Source: Cyclobacteriaceae bacterium
Lineage (GTDB): Bacteria > Bacteroidota > Bacteroidia > Cytophagales > Cyclobacteriaceae
Direction: 5' to 3'
Length of the DNA: 64,000 bases
Assembly: GCA_958296015.1 (NCBI GenBank)
Contig: CATQIH010000014.1
Location: 124,001 to 188,000 of the forward strand
The position numbers were made by a program, and so were the translations under genes. Positions 27,100 to 38,212 of this stretch are shown here, one piece after another. Position 1 is the stretch's first letter. Each line of letters starts with the position of its first letter. A model generated the notes under the pieces. It was not told the DNA's origin. It searched no databases and saw only the letters and a program-made list of their open reading frames with translations.

Positions 27100-29583
27100 T
27101 TACCGGCCTACCTCATCACTATTTGGTTTGACTACATCAAAGGTGTAGATTTGGCTACCAGGTAGTCCATTAGATGTCAAGCCCTCCAGCGTAGCACGGT
27201 AAGTAGCCGCCCTGTCGGCAGCATAAAACGTGACTTCCGCTTTTCCATCGGCACCGGTCTGGATATTGGGTGCCCAGTGAATGGTGGTGCGTAGGTCGGG
27301 CTTTTTCTGATCTACATTGCTTGCTGTATATTTAGGCGCATAAAATTCCCGCGCTTTGGTATAACCACCTGCCCTGAAACTGATGATGTAGGGTCCTGGC
27401 TTCACTTCTTCATACTCCACCTCACCTCGTTTGGTATAAAAGGCAATGACACCATTGGAAGCACGTCCGCCATAGATGGCTGCTTCAGGGCCTTTGAGAA
27501 TTTCAATATGATCAATATCCCACGGACTCACGGCACTTACGGTATTGCTACTGATAGGCACACCATCCAGCAAATACAGCGGTTCTCCCATACCACGGAT
27601 CGTAGCTCCAAAGTCATTCCAGCCTGTGCGATAAATCCGTAGCCCGGCTACACGCCCCTGCAACGACTCCAGGATATTACCGGAAGGTGGCGGCAGCACC
27701 AAATCTTTTGCCTGCAATACCTGATCTGCACGGCTGTGCAGTCTCATGGGTTCCACAATATTGACCCTGTCTTCTACGGTGATTTCTTTCAGTACCATAT
27801 CGCGGAGTTGAGGCTGATAGGCATCTTCAGTGGCAATACGCTGCGTGCTGAAATCCACATAACCAGCATGAGCACTTGCCAGCAACTGACTCGCCATCGG
27901 CACGTGCCAGTCGGGAGCATCAGGCACATAGTTGTTCTGATCTATTCTGACTGCTGTATTTCGTTTACTGTTTTCGGTGGTGCCTTGTATTGTCAGGTCT
28001 ACACTATCAGTAAAATCAAAGCCATCAAAGGCAAACCTGCCCTGATCATCGGTATTTTGTACAATAAACGTTTGATATTTGTCCTGCACATACAGGATCA
28101 TCTCTCCGTTCTTCACTGGTTCGCTTTTTTTGTTAACCAACTTACCGGTGATAGACAAGTCCTGCTCACGCGGATATTGCATTGTTGGATATTGTCCGCT
28201 GACAGCCTCTTTCCAGGTAAAATGCCGCCAGCCATGCGTCATCATCACATACTGCAACGCTTGCTTGGTGGTATTATCAACATTTTGGAAATAATACGCA
28301 GGCTGCTCTACATACCCTTTCAGGTCGGAAGTAAGCAGTAGGTAAGAAGCAATGTTCTGATCATTCTGCACAGGAGTGACCATGTCCTGGTCGGTGACTG
28401 CCAGCGAAAGATTGGCAGCTACGGGGTTCCCTTGTGTATCTTTGGCCTCGATACTCATACGCACCTGTTCGCGGGGCAGATATTCCTGTTCGTTGACACG
28501 CATGGAAAGATGCAACTGATTTTCCGGGCGAATATAGGCCAGACGCTCTGCAAAAGGTTCTCCCTGCCTATCAGATAGCGTAAAACGGATAATACCGGTA
28601 GGTAGCTTGCTCTTCTCTATGTCGATATCAGCTTTGCTATTGCTGAGTGTGACGTTTTCGGTATACACCAGATCATCCTGGCTGATCGCTGTGAGCATCA
28701 ACGGTGTGCCTTGTAGCTCTTTGTTGCCCTGAACGTGTACTGCGATAGCACCAGGGGTTCCGTATTCGTCAACTGACAATGCGTAGCCTTGCGCCTGCAC
28801 CTTTGGTAATGGAAAATCCTGCACAGCACCATCGGCCTTCACCAGGCGCGCGGTGTATTGCATATTTGTTTCAGGTGTTATAATAAATGCTCCCATACCG
28901 ATATGAAAGCTCTGAAATTCCATGATTTTTTTGCCCTGTGCATCTATGATAAACCCTTTTGCCGGTACACCCATACCCTCCTGATTGATCGCTTTAAACG
29001 CTACTTTAGCAGGAATATCAGCGACCATATTGCCCCCCTCGGGAAAGAACTGCAAGTCTACCGGTGAAACGGCATTTGCCTTGTGTGTGGCTTTTTTATT
29101 TGCTGATGCCTGTTCAGCAACGGTTGATGAATTATTGCTGCCTTGCCAGATACGAATTGGGCGATTGAAAAAGGTTTCTTCGCCAAAATTGCGCATCCAG
29201 TTGGTATAAGCAGTCAGGCGATAATTACCTGCTGCCAGGCTATCTGTCAGGTCGAAGTTGCCTTTTGCTTCGCCATCTTTTACGTTCAGCTTCAGGCGTT
29301 GCGCTGCTTGTCCTTTTTCTCCAAGGAGGTCAACATACAACACGCCGCTTTGTGAAGTTGGCCGATGTGTGGCTGCATCGGTAAGATAAGCTTTGAGCCA
29401 GATCGTTTCACCGGCAACATAGTAAGGCTTATCAGTCTGTACATACACCGCTTCCGGTGCATAATTGACGCGGTAGGTCTGTAGATATTGCTTGAGCCTG
29501 GCGGTCAGGTCATCTTTGGCGATAAAGGACAGGAGTCCTACTATCGCAAATAACCCTGCCAGCCTATATATTTTTCTGTTCAT
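27100..29583 (-). CDS. Alpha-2-macroglobulin MG2-like / TonB-dependent receptor plug surface protein
   Basis: An 827-residue exported protein with an N-terminal hydrophobic signal (IYRLAGLFAIVGLLSFIA). Residues ~45-130 are an MG2-like domain (AVYVQTDKPYYVAGETIWLKAYL). The middle contains further macroglobulin-like beta domains (YLPREQVRMSIEAKDTQGN) and a carboxypeptidase-regulatory-like segment. Near residue 650 there is a TonB receptor plug domain (NILESLQGRVAGLRI, PLYLLDGVPIS, DHIEILKGPEAAIYGGRASNGVIAF). No 22-strand barrel follows; instead it ends with a short beta domain (WAPNIQTGADGKAEVTFYA). Such plug-only proteins are common in Bacteroidota and their job is unclear. Confidence 0.85.
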   Translation of the reverse strand: MNRKIYRLAGLFAIVGLLSFIAKDDLTARLKQYLQTYRVNYAPEAVYVQTDKPYYVAGETIWLKAYLTDAATHRPTSQSGVLYVDLLGEKGQAAQRLKLNVKDGEAKGNFDLTDSLAAGNYRLTAYTNWMRNFGEETFFNRPIRIWQGSNNSSTVAEQASANKKATHKANAVSPVDLQFFPEGGNMVADIPAKVAFKAINQEGMGVPAKGFIIDAQGKKIMEFQSFHIGMGAFIITPETNMQYTARLVKADGAVQDFPLPKVQAQGYALSVDEYGTPGAIAVHVQGNKELQGTPLMLTAISQDDLVYTENVTLSNSKADIDIEKSKLPTGIIRFTLSDRQGEPFAERLAYIRPENQLHLSMRVNEQEYLPREQVRMSIEAKDTQGNPVAANLSLAVTDQDMVTPVQNDQNIASYLLLTSDLKGYVEQPAYYFQNVDNTTKQALQYVMMTHGWRHFTWKEAVSGQYPTMQYPREQDLSITGKLVNKKSEPVKNGEMILYVQDKYQTFIVQNTDDQGRFAFDGFDFTDSVDLTIQGTTENSKRNTAVRIDQNNYVPDAPDWHVPMASQLLASAHAGYVDFSTQRIATEDAYQPQLRDMVLKEITVEDRVNIVEPMRLHSRADQVLQAKDLVLPPPSGNILESLQGRVAGLRIYRTGWNDFGATIRGMGEPLYLLDGVPISSNTVSAVSPWDIDHIEILKGPEAAIYGGRASNGVIAFYTKRGEVEYEEVKPGPYIISFRAGGYTKAREFYAPKYTASNVDQKKPDLRTTIHWAPNIQTGADGKAEVTFYAADRAATYRATLEGLTSNGLPGSQIYTFDVVKPNSDEVGR

Positions 29584-29745
29584 GATTTTCCAGATTATGT
29601 TGATAACAAAATGATTATCTGTTACTTACATAACGCAGAAATGATGAAAATTGTGCAAGGAAATCTCTTAGCCTATGCTAATTTTATACTTGCTTATACA
29701 TTACTGTAGAACAATTCGCCGAGTTGTTCTACAAGTTTTCCGATA

Positions 29746-31533
29746 TCAGCTTGTCACACGATGATCTTCTATCCACTGATTGATCTTGTTTTCTAACAGA
29801 TCCAAAGGCAGGCAACCGGATTCCAGTACTTTATTATGGAATTGTTTGATATCAAATTGATCGCCTAACGCTTCTTTGGCTTTTTGGCGCAGTTCCAGAA
29901 TCTTAAGCTGGCCTATTTTGTAAGACAATGCCTGTCCTGGAATGGCCATATAGCGTTCTATTTCTGCGATGACGCTGCTTTCTGGTTCGGCTTCATGGTC
30001 TAGTGAATACTGGATGGCTTGTTCGCGTGTCCAGCCTTTGGCGTGCATACCCGCATCTACTACCAGGCGTATTGCCCGGTGCATTTCGGCACTGAGCATT
30101 CCAAAATACTGGTACGGATCGCCATACAGCCCCAGTTCTTTCCCTAATGATTCACTGTACAAAGCCCAGCCTTCGCCGTAGGCACTGTACCAGAGCGTAC
30201 GGCGGAACTCAGGAAGGTCTTTATTTTCCTGCTGCAATGAAATCTGGTAATGATGTCCGGGAATGGCTTCGTGGAGAAACAAATCCTGATCGGAGAAAAT
30301 ATTATATGTTTTGGCATCAGGCACCGGCACGTAGAAGATGCCCGGACGAGTACCATCCAGCGAACCGGGATTGTATTCGGCACTGGCAGACGCTTCGCGG
30401 AAGGCTTCGGTTCGGCGTACTTCGAAAGGCGTTTTGGGCGTGAGGTCAAACAACTGTTGCAGATGCGGTTTCATGGTTTGGTGTATTTCTTCAAAATGCG
30501 CAATCACCTGCTCAGGTTTGGTGAAAGGCATCAGCTTTTTGTTGGTGCGCACAAAGTCAAAGAACGCTTTCAGGTCGCCTTTGAACCCTACCTGCTGCTT
30601 TACTTTTTCCATTTCCTGTGAGAGTCTGGCCACTTCCTGCTGCCCGAGTTCAAACACCTGGTCGGCAGTCATATCAGTGGTCGTATAGTACTTGATTAGA
30701 TGGTTGTACAACTCCTTTCCCTGTGGAACTGCTGAAATACCGGTAGAAGTACGACTGGCAGGCTGGTATTCTTCTTCCATAAATGTGCGTAGTTTTTCAA
30801 AAGCCGGGATAATCTTCTCCTCTACTTCTTTTTTGTAAGCATCTCTAAGCCGTACCTGGTCTTTTTCGGCCATATCTTCAGGCATCAGGTTGACAGGACT
30901 ATAGAAAAGATGATCTTCTACCGGACCATGATCCAGGTCGGCAAGCTGTGGGATGGTTTTGGCCACCAGTGCTTTAGGTAATACATAGCCCTGCGCCATG
31001 CCTTTTTTCATGTTGGCAATGGCAGTGTCGGTCCACACTGTAAAGGCATCCAGGCGTTTGAGCCAGTTGTCATAATCTTCTGCCGTTTTGAAAGGCTGCG
31101 CGCTGGTGCCTCCTGCCAGTTGTCCGATCATCAGGTGCATGGAAGAAAACTGGTCAACCGGTGCAAGCTCCGTAGAGAATTGCAGGGCTTCCAGGTTCAT
31201 GTCTATTTCCCATTCCAAAATATCGTAGCTGAGCTGTTCCTCTTCTGAAAGACTGCTTTTATCGTATTGCGCCAGCTGATGTTTGTATTTGGTGTAGAAG
31301 TTTCTGGTGTCTTCTAAATAAGCTTGAGAGATGTTGTTGGGTAGCTGATCGTTGTACCGGTTGTCACCGGCAAAAGTAGCCTGCATGGGATTTAGTTGGA
31401 GTTGGTCCTCGTAGTAGTTTTTAAACAACTCGCTGATCGGAGGATTAGAGGCCTCTTTCTTTTCTTTTTCTGGCTGACTGCATGACTGAAATATAGTAGC
31501 AGTTGTCAATAGTAAATAGATGAAATTCTTCAT
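29746..31533 (-). CDS. DUF885 lipoprotein, putative metallopeptidase
   Basis: A 595-residue protein with a lipoprotein signal (LLLTTATIFQSC). It belongs to the DUF885 family, thought to be M32/M2-like zinc peptidases. The putative metal site is HEAIPGHHYQISL near residue 420, followed by YGEGWALYSESLGKELG, which carries the third ligand region. The C-terminal part with ELRQKAKEALGDQFDIKQFH is also typical. Length fits the family. It is transcribed alone, 160 bases upstream of the MG2/plug gene on the same strand. Confidence 0.87.
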   Translation of the reverse strand: MKNFIYLLLTTATIFQSCSQPEKEKKEASNPPISELFKNYYEDQLQLNPMQATFAGDNRYNDQLPNNISQAYLEDTRNFYTKYKHQLAQYDKSSLSEEEQLSYDILEWEIDMNLEALQFSTELAPVDQFSSMHLMIGQLAGGTSAQPFKTAEDYDNWLKRLDAFTVWTDTAIANMKKGMAQGYVLPKALVAKTIPQLADLDHGPVEDHLFYSPVNLMPEDMAEKDQVRLRDAYKKEVEEKIIPAFEKLRTFMEEEYQPASRTSTGISAVPQGKELYNHLIKYYTTTDMTADQVFELGQQEVARLSQEMEKVKQQVGFKGDLKAFFDFVRTNKKLMPFTKPEQVIAHFEEIHQTMKPHLQQLFDLTPKTPFEVRRTEAFREASASAEYNPGSLDGTRPGIFYVPVPDAKTYNIFSDQDLFLHEAIPGHHYQISLQQENKDLPEFRRTLWYSAYGEGWALYSESLGKELGLYGDPYQYFGMLSAEMHRAIRLVVDAGMHAKGWTREQAIQYSLDHEAEPESSVIAEIERYMAIPGQALSYKIGQLKILELRQKAKEALGDQFDIKQFHNKVLESGCLPLDLLENKINQWIEDHRVTS

Positions 31534-31604
31534 GGATAAACTGGTTTGTTATGCCTATCATTAATTTTCAGATATACATTGAGGCAAATATAGAATTCTG
31601 TTAT

Positions 31605-32453
31605 TTAATGTGATAGCTTTGGAATATAAGTATGCATAAAATTTTCGCACATTCCCCAATTCCCCGTAACATATCTTTCTGACTTGTATCGGAACTGCTT
31701 TCCATTATCATAATAAGTGTGGGTTTGATAAGAATGACCGAAAACGTCTCCTCCTTTCACAAGCGTATAAATTATTTGATCATTTTGAAAATAAGAAACC
31801 TCGGTACTTGCAGCATGATCACCTCCCTCAAAAGAAAGTAGCTTTACTTCGTTTCCCAACCTGTCGTAGTAGATAATCTCATAAAAAAAATAAGCTTCTT
31901 CTGGTACATCTTTGACTTCAACCGTATCTGGACGAAGCTCTTTGGTATCTATGTGCTCTATAATTTCCTTTATCTTTAGAGCTTTGCTTTCATAAGAAGG
32001 GTTTATCTTGTTTAGTCTATAATTGTTCAAAATGGTGAGAACATCATTAGATGTAGCGATTAGTTTGAGTTCTGTGATACAACTAATGTCGCTCCCTAAT
32101 GTGACTTCTTTCTGATTATCCAGCCATCTGATTAGATGGTCCTCTTCGAAATAATACCTATTTTCATTTTTGGCATTTTCACTATAATTGATCGTATAGA
32201 TGAAATATGCTTGATTTTCCATAAACTTTAGATCAAAATAGTATTCATGAATATCTTTGTCGTTTTTGATTATCACTTTCTTTAATTGATCAGCAGAGAA
32301 GTAAAATTCAAGTGAATCAATCTTTTCCATTTTTAGCTCAACATCGTTTAATCCATAAAACCGCTTTCGTATTTCCTGTAGTTGCGTGTCAATGCCTTGT
32401 CCGAAGGAGATTAAATAAAGGTTAAGGAGCAACAAGGTTAAGTAAATTTTCAT
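31605..32453 (-). CDS. Secreted protein of unknown function
   Basis: A protein of about 282 residues starting at ATG 32453 with a clear signal peptide (MKIYLTLLLLNLYLISFGQ). A longer frame to 32534 adds an unlikely 27-residue extension. The body is rich in Asp, Glu, Lys and aromatic residues with repeated beta-strand-like segments (KVIIKNDKDIHEYYFDLKF, AYFIYTINYSENAKNENRYY). I recognise no domain. It lies alone between the DUF885 and FG-GAP genes. Confidence 0.6.
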   Translation of the reverse strand: MKIYLTLLLLNLYLISFGQGIDTQLQEIRKRFYGLNDVELKMEKIDSLEFYFSADQLKKVIIKNDKDIHEYYFDLKFMENQAYFIYTINYSENAKNENRYYFEEDHLIRWLDNQKEVTLGSDISCITELKLIATSNDVLTILNNYRLNKINPSYESKALKIKEIIEHIDTKELRPDTVEVKDVPEEAYFFYEIIYYDRLGNEVKLLSFEGGDHAASTEVSYFQNDQIIYTLVKGGDVFGHSYQTHTYYDNGKQFRYKSERYVTGNWGMCENFMHTYIPKLSH

Positions 32454-32574
32454 AAAAAGAGAGGCTTTGCTAAACGAATGCGTTAGAAAGTTTATATATT
32501 TAAAAGAATAAGTGCAGTAGTTAAGAGTTGCCACACTTGAGCATGACAGATCAAACAGATGCTGATAGTATTAT

Positions 32575-35500
32575 TTACCTGGCGATGGTGATGCTGCCCT
32601 TCTGGCTGCCCGCTTCTTTGCCGCAATCTATCAGGTAGAAATACACACCTGCAGGTGCCGGTCTTCCTTTGATATAGCCATTCCATGAATTTTCATTGCT
32701 ATAGTTCTCTACGTCAAGCAACTTGATTCCTTGTCTGTTGAATATCATCAGGCGGCAATCAGGGTAGAGTTCCATTCTTTCAACAAACCATGTATCGTTT
32801 TTACCATCATCATTGGGCGTAAATACTTTCTGTGGTGCTACATCCAGCGATCTGTCCACTGTCACAGTAAATTCAGTACTTATCTGGCATCCTGCCGCAT
32901 TGGTAATCGTGCAGGTATACGTGGTAGTTACAAGCGGATGAGCTATCGGATTACTTATGGTGCTATCACTTAATGAACTGGCAGGACTCCACGCATAGGT
33001 GTTGCCCGGTGCTGTGGGTGCCGCCAGCTGTAGAGAATCGCCAAGGGAGATACGGTCCGTCTCAGCACTGATGGTAGTATCTGGATTGCCCACAGGATTG
33101 ATTATAATTTCTTTTGTGCTTGTGCATCCGCTACTGGCTGTTACCGTAAGTGAGTAAGTGCCTGCTTCGCTTACTGTAATGGCCGGAGAAGTTTCTCCGT
33201 TGCTCCAGGCATAGCTTTGAAAACCTTCAGTGCCAGTGAGTTTCAGGGTTTCACCAGGGCACAGGTCTCCATTATTCTCTGCCGTTAGCGTAAGTACAGG
33301 CAAGTCGAGAATGACCAGGTCTTGTGTATACTGGTCAGCCTCAGCCCCGGTTGCATCAAGTATGGCTACCGTTGCTGTGAAGGTACCTGCTGTTGTGTAT
33401 TGATGGCTCACTGTTGCTCCTTCTGCACTTTTGCCATCTCCAAAAAGCCATCGATATGTCACCGGCTGGTCTGCTAGTGTATCTGGTGTGATCTGAAAAT
33501 CCATATCTTCCCGCACACATCCTTTTTCAGGAATAGTAGCTACAGCAAATGCAAGCGTGACTGGTGCGTTTTCTCTTTCGCAGCCCAGCTCATTTCGTAT
33601 AGTGGCCATGTAGGTACCTGGTTCGCTGGTTTCCATCTGGTGCGTAGTGACCCCGGCAATGGGTTGTCCGTCTTTTTTCCATGCGTAGATGTTGTTGGCC
33701 ACTTCGGCTACACTTAAGATGCGTTTACTTCCTTCAAAAAAGACAGGCGTACTGTTAATTTGTATTTCTATAGCTGTGGGTTCGCTCACTTTGATGTAGG
33801 TGGTTTCTGTGTCGCTGGCACAACCGCCATTGGCTTCGCTGGCTTGTACATACAATACATATTCTCCTTCGTAGGCAGCAGATGCGCTGGTGATTACGGG
33901 GTTTTGTTCGCTGGAAGTGAAGCCATTCGGGCCTGTCCAGACATAAGAAGCATTCACGCTGGCAGCACTCAGGTAAATAGTCTCACCAAAGCAATAAGGG
34001 GTTTCAGGATCTTTGTTCAGGATCACTGGCTTCGAGGGCACAGAGCCTTCGGGTCTTGCGATCTCCACGGCATTAGAAACTTCGCTACATACATACCCAT
34101 TGTGCGAAGAAGTGACCTGTACCCGGTAAAAAGCTTCACTGCTGGCCGTATAAGAGCTGGTAGAATCAACAGCATCGGCAATGGGTGAAAAGCTGACACC
34201 ATCTGATGAAATCTCCCACACATAATCTACATCAACGGCTTTGGTCACGGTTAGCTGATAAGGAAATACATCACAAACGCCTAATCCTCCCTGGGGTTCC
34301 AGCACCGGGTCTATACAATTTCGGTTCAGATACACAGACACTATGCTGTTGTCTATACCGGTATAGGCAATATCCGGCTTGCCATCACCATTCAGGTCGC
34401 CTGCTTTGATGCTCTTGCTATTTTTGCTGGTAATGATCACTCTTTTTGTGTTAAAGTCCATGCCACTCTCCGTACTGTTGTTGAGTGATACCACAATACG
34501 CCCGTCATTGCCAACCAGGATATCAGGTTTGCCATTGCCATCGATATCTGCTATTTCCAGCCCTTCCCGGGTCAGGTTTATCCGATCAAAAAGTACAGGG
34601 CCTGCAAAAGAGACAATGCCATCGCTGCCGGTCGTATTTTTGAGTATAGCAATATGATCATTTGTAGTGACCACTACATCCGGTTTTTGGTCATTATCCA
34701 GATCGGCCACTTTGATGTTAGTCGTGCTGCCCAGTGCATCTAATGTGACATGCTGGCTGAAAGTAATATTACCCGGTGTGCTGCTGTTGGTGAACACATA
34801 CGTGCCGCTTTTACCAGCCTTTGCTGCCAGCACTTCGGGCAGCCCGTCACCATTCAGGTCTTCTATGTCTACGCTAATAAGTTCTACATTAGTAATACCA
34901 AGTGGTGCAAAAAGCTTGATAGGATCAGCCACAAAACTAATAGCACCTCCCGGTGTGCTGATATTCTTAAAAACAGATACACCGCCATTGGCAGAAAGAT
35001 CTGCCGCTACAATTTCGGCCAGGCCGTCGCCATCAATGTCTCTGATATCCACGCGCGCTGCCTGAGAGCCTTCTACGATATAAGGTACAGCAGGCATTTC
35101 AAAAGTGATAGCACCTCCGGGTATGCTGGTATTTTTCAGCACATATATTCTCTCTTTGTCAATGTTGGTATTAGAGGCGGAATACACAAGATCAGCCAGG
35201 CCGTCGCCGTTCAGGTCGCCGCAACGTACCCATCGGGTTTTGGCCCCCACATCAACAATGCTTGTGGCAAAAGATACGGCATTGATACTACCTGATATGT
35301 TCTGAAGCACGATCGTCGTATTTCTGTCCCTATCAGAAGTGACGATATCGTTGCGACCGTCCAGGTTAAAGTCGCACATACAGAGATTGTAAAGACTGGT
35401 TCCGGGAGTGGGTATGCTAGTTTCAATTTCAAGGTCGCTGAGTTCGAAGGGAGCACCATCATAGCTCAACATAAATATCTCACTGGAATAGGCTGTGAGG

Positions 35501-35793
35501 TGGGTGGTTTTGTTGATAACAGTAATACTGCCCAATGTAGCACCGGCTGGCACCCGCACTTTTATCTCTGTATCGCGTACATCAATGATTGAACTTGCAG
35601 GTGCAGCCCCAAAAAGCACATAAATATCGCTGGAGCTGTTACCGAACCCTTCGCCTCGGATGGTCACTATTTCATCGATCGTGCCACTGGTTTTATCTAT
35701 TTTATCAATAATAGGCGGCGTTTGTGCTTTGACCACATGATTGATACAGCAAAAAAACAAGAAAAAACCTATAAAAATCTTTTGGAAATGCAT
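32575..35793 (-). CDS. Secreted FG-GAP/IPT/PKD protein with gliding-motility-associated C-terminal domain
   Basis: A 1072-residue exported protein. Residues ~1-23 are a signal peptide. Residues ~28-110 are an IPT/TIG domain (IDKIDKTSGTIDEIVTIRGEGF). Residues ~115-490 carry seven FG-GAP/VCBS repeats with calcium-loop motifs such as DFNLDGRND, DLNGDGLAD, DIDGDGLAE and DLNGDGKPD, enough for one seven-bladed propeller. Several Ig-like and one PKD domain follow (CREDMDFQITPDTL, YRWLFGDGKSAEGATVSHQY). The last ~85 residues (VFTPNDDGKNDTWFVER to GVYFYLIDCGKEAGSQ) are the gliding-motility-associated (type B) C-terminal T9SS signal. It is probably a surface adhesin or structural protein. Confidence 0.88.
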   Translation of the reverse strand: MHFQKIFIGFFLFFCCINHVVKAQTPPIIDKIDKTSGTIDEIVTIRGEGFGNSSSDIYVLFGAAPASSIIDVRDTEIKVRVPAGATLGSITVINKTTHLTAYSSEIFMLSYDGAPFELSDLEIETSIPTPGTSLYNLCMCDFNLDGRNDIVTSDRDRNTTIVLQNISGSINAVSFATSIVDVGAKTRWVRCGDLNGDGLADLVYSASNTNIDKERIYVLKNTSIPGGAITFEMPAVPYIVEGSQAARVDIRDIDGDGLAEIVAADLSANGGVSVFKNISTPGGAISFVADPIKLFAPLGITNVELISVDIEDLNGDGLPEVLAAKAGKSGTYVFTNSSTPGNITFSQHVTLDALGSTTNIKVADLDNDQKPDVVVTTNDHIAILKNTTGSDGIVSFAGPVLFDRINLTREGLEIADIDGNGKPDILVGNDGRIVVSLNNSTESGMDFNTKRVIITSKNSKSIKAGDLNGDGKPDIAYTGIDNSIVSVYLNRNCIDPVLEPQGGLGVCDVFPYQLTVTKAVDVDYVWEISSDGVSFSPIADAVDSTSSYTASSEAFYRVQVTSSHNGYVCSEVSNAVEIARPEGSVPSKPVILNKDPETPYCFGETIYLSAASVNASYVWTGPNGFTSSEQNPVITSASAAYEGEYVLYVQASEANGGCASDTETTYIKVSEPTAIEIQINSTPVFFEGSKRILSVAEVANNIYAWKKDGQPIAGVTTHQMETSEPGTYMATIRNELGCERENAPVTLAFAVATIPEKGCVREDMDFQITPDTLADQPVTYRWLFGDGKSAEGATVSHQYTTAGTFTATVAILDATGAEADQYTQDLVILDLPVLTLTAENNGDLCPGETLKLTGTEGFQSYAWSNGETSPAITVSEAGTYSLTVTASSGCTSTKEIIINPVGNPDTTISAETDRISLGDSLQLAAPTAPGNTYAWSPASSLSDSTISNPIAHPLVTTTYTCTITNAAGCQISTEFTVTVDRSLDVAPQKVFTPNDDGKNDTWFVERMELYPDCRLMIFNRQGIKLLDVENYSNENSWNGYIKGRPAPAGVYFYLIDCGKEAGSQKGSITIAR

Positions 35794-36019
35794 AATTTGA
35801 TTGTTTTAAAGGACCTATCAACAGCCTCTGGTTACATAGAGAAAGGTAAGGTGCTACAGGCATATGATGTTAAACAAAACACGCTGATACCTGACTGCTG
35901 TAATATTCAGTTGCATATAGCATATAAATGAAGGCGACAGCCATAAGAGACCAATACAAACCATTCTGACAAGTGATGCGTTGATAGGTAAAACAATAGG
36001 TACTACAAAATCTTGATTG

Positions 36020-36646
36020 ATGAAGGCGTTGATTCTGGTTGATATTCAGTATGATTTCTTGCCTGGTGGTGCGCTTGCAGTAGCGCAGGGCGATACAGTA
36101 ATTCCTGTGGCAAATATGCTACAGGATAGGTTCGAACTCATCGTAGCCACACAGGATTACCATCCGCAAAACCACAAAAGCTTCGCTATAAATCATCCGG
36201 GCAAGCAGCCCGGAGATATCATCACTCTGAAAGGCATGGAGCAGGTATTGTGGCCTGTGCATTGCGTGCAGGAAACCCATGGTGCTCAGTTTGCCGAACA
36301 GTTGAAGATGGACAAGGTAGAAAAAGTTTTTCAAAAGGGAACAAATCCTGAGATTGATAGCTACAGTGGATTTTTTGACAACGGACACCTACAGTCTACC
36401 GGTTTGGGCGATTATCTGAAAGAAAAAAACGTAAGTAAGGTTGTGATTGTTGGACTGGCAGCAGATTACTGCATTAAATTTACTGCACTCGATGCCAAAG
36501 ACCTTGGCTTTGAGACGGTAGTGGTGAGAGATGGCACAAGAGCGGTAAACTTGCAACCGGGTGATGGCGAAAAGGCCATGCAGGAGCTCCAAAGCAAAGG
36601 AATACAGGTTGTATATGCCAAAAATGCATTGAGCGAAGACCTATAA
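36020..36646 (+). CDS. pncA: Nicotinamidase / pyrazinamidase
   Basis: A 208-residue isochorismatase-fold amidase that turns nicotinamide into nicotinate for NAD salvage. Visible residues are the nucleophile-activating Asp in LVDIQYDFLPGGALAV, the metal-binding DYHPQNHKSF, the DSYSGFFDN segment, and the catalytic cysteine in GLAADYCIKFTALDA. Length fits the family. The ATG at 36020 is the start; the frame extends one codon upstream only as TTG. It is a single gene convergent with gap, with a shared terminator. Confidence 0.93.
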   Translation: MKALILVDIQYDFLPGGALAVAQGDTVIPVANMLQDRFELIVATQDYHPQNHKSFAINHPGKQPGDIITLKGMEQVLWPVHCVQETHGAQFAEQLKMDKVEKVFQKGTNPEIDSYSGFFDNGHLQSTGLGDYLKEKNVSKVVIVGLAADYCIKFTALDAKDLGFETVVVRDGTRAVNLQPGDGEKAMQELQSKGIQVVYAKNALSEDL

Positions 36647-36654
36647 GTACAACA

Positions 36655-36682
36655 AAAAGCCTTGCTGTTGAGCAAGGCTTTT
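36655..36682. terminator. Bidirectional intrinsic terminator between pncA and gap
   Basis: Perfect 12-bp stem AAAAGCCTTGCT (36655-36666) and AGCAAGGCTTTT (36671-36682) with a GTTG loop. The A- and T-runs make it work in both directions. Confidence 0.88.
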
Positions 36683-36705
36683 ATATTAACTATATATGCT
36701 TAAGA

Positions 36706-37794
<1,089 letters not shown>

Positions 37795-37892
37795 TTATAT
37801 AGTAATTATACTGTATTTAGATAAACTTGTTGTGATTTTTTGGTCTTAATGAAAAGCCCTGTATGCTATATGAAAATATCTGAACAGTTCAG

Positions 37893-38006
37893 TCACTCAT
37901 ACTTCAAGCTATCCACTGGATGAGTGCTGGCTGCCTGGATGATTTGGAAACTAATGGTGAGCAAAGCCAGTATCGCAGCTATTATAGGAAGGGGCAGTAG
38001 ATAAAA
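37893..38006 (-). pseudogene. 3' fragment of a second FtsX/MacB-type permease gene
   Basis: On the minus strand 37 codons end LPLPIIAAILALLTISFQ and then HPVDSLKYE before a stop. This parallels the C-terminus of the neighbouring permease (LAMLTIGFQTIRAARANPVDSLRYE). Only the last transmembrane helix and tail remain. It abuts a PIN-toxin fragment within about 10 bases, so it is the left end of a deleted copy of the permease-PIN module. Confidence 0.75.
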
Positions 38007-38014
38007 ATAGCCTT

Positions 38015-38170
38015 CATATCTGCCGAGACGCTAAAGACAACAAATTTCGGAAGTTGGCTTTATCCGGAAAGGCCGATTGCATTATAAGCGGTGATAACGA
38101 CCTGCTGGTGTTACATCCTTTTGAAAACATCCCTATCGTATCTCCCGCTGATTTCCTACATACATTTTAG
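38015..38170 (+). pseudogene. 3' fragment of a PIN-domain toxin gene
   Basis: The frame reads HICRDAKDNKFRKLALSGKA and continues to the same end as the intact toxin at 41003-41404. The 121 bases 38052-38172 are identical to 41286-41406, while the preceding ~37 bases are diverged. It has no start and lacks the N-terminal acidic residues, so it is inactive. Confidence 0.85.
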
Positions 38171-38172
38171 AT
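38052..38172. repeat. 121-bp direct repeat shared with 41286-41406
   Basis: Base-by-base reading shows identity over the whole 121 bases, ending two bases after the PIN stop codon. The abrupt edges suggest recent gene conversion or duplication with deletion. Confidence 0.9.
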
Positions 38173-38212
38173 CTTGTGCATGCTTGTTGGCTACGCTATT
38201 TCGTCCACGACA

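Noticed and set aside
36130-36150. GGTTCGAAC-like tRNA T-arm motif
   Set aside because: It lies inside pncA coding sequence and no cloverleaf can be formed around it.
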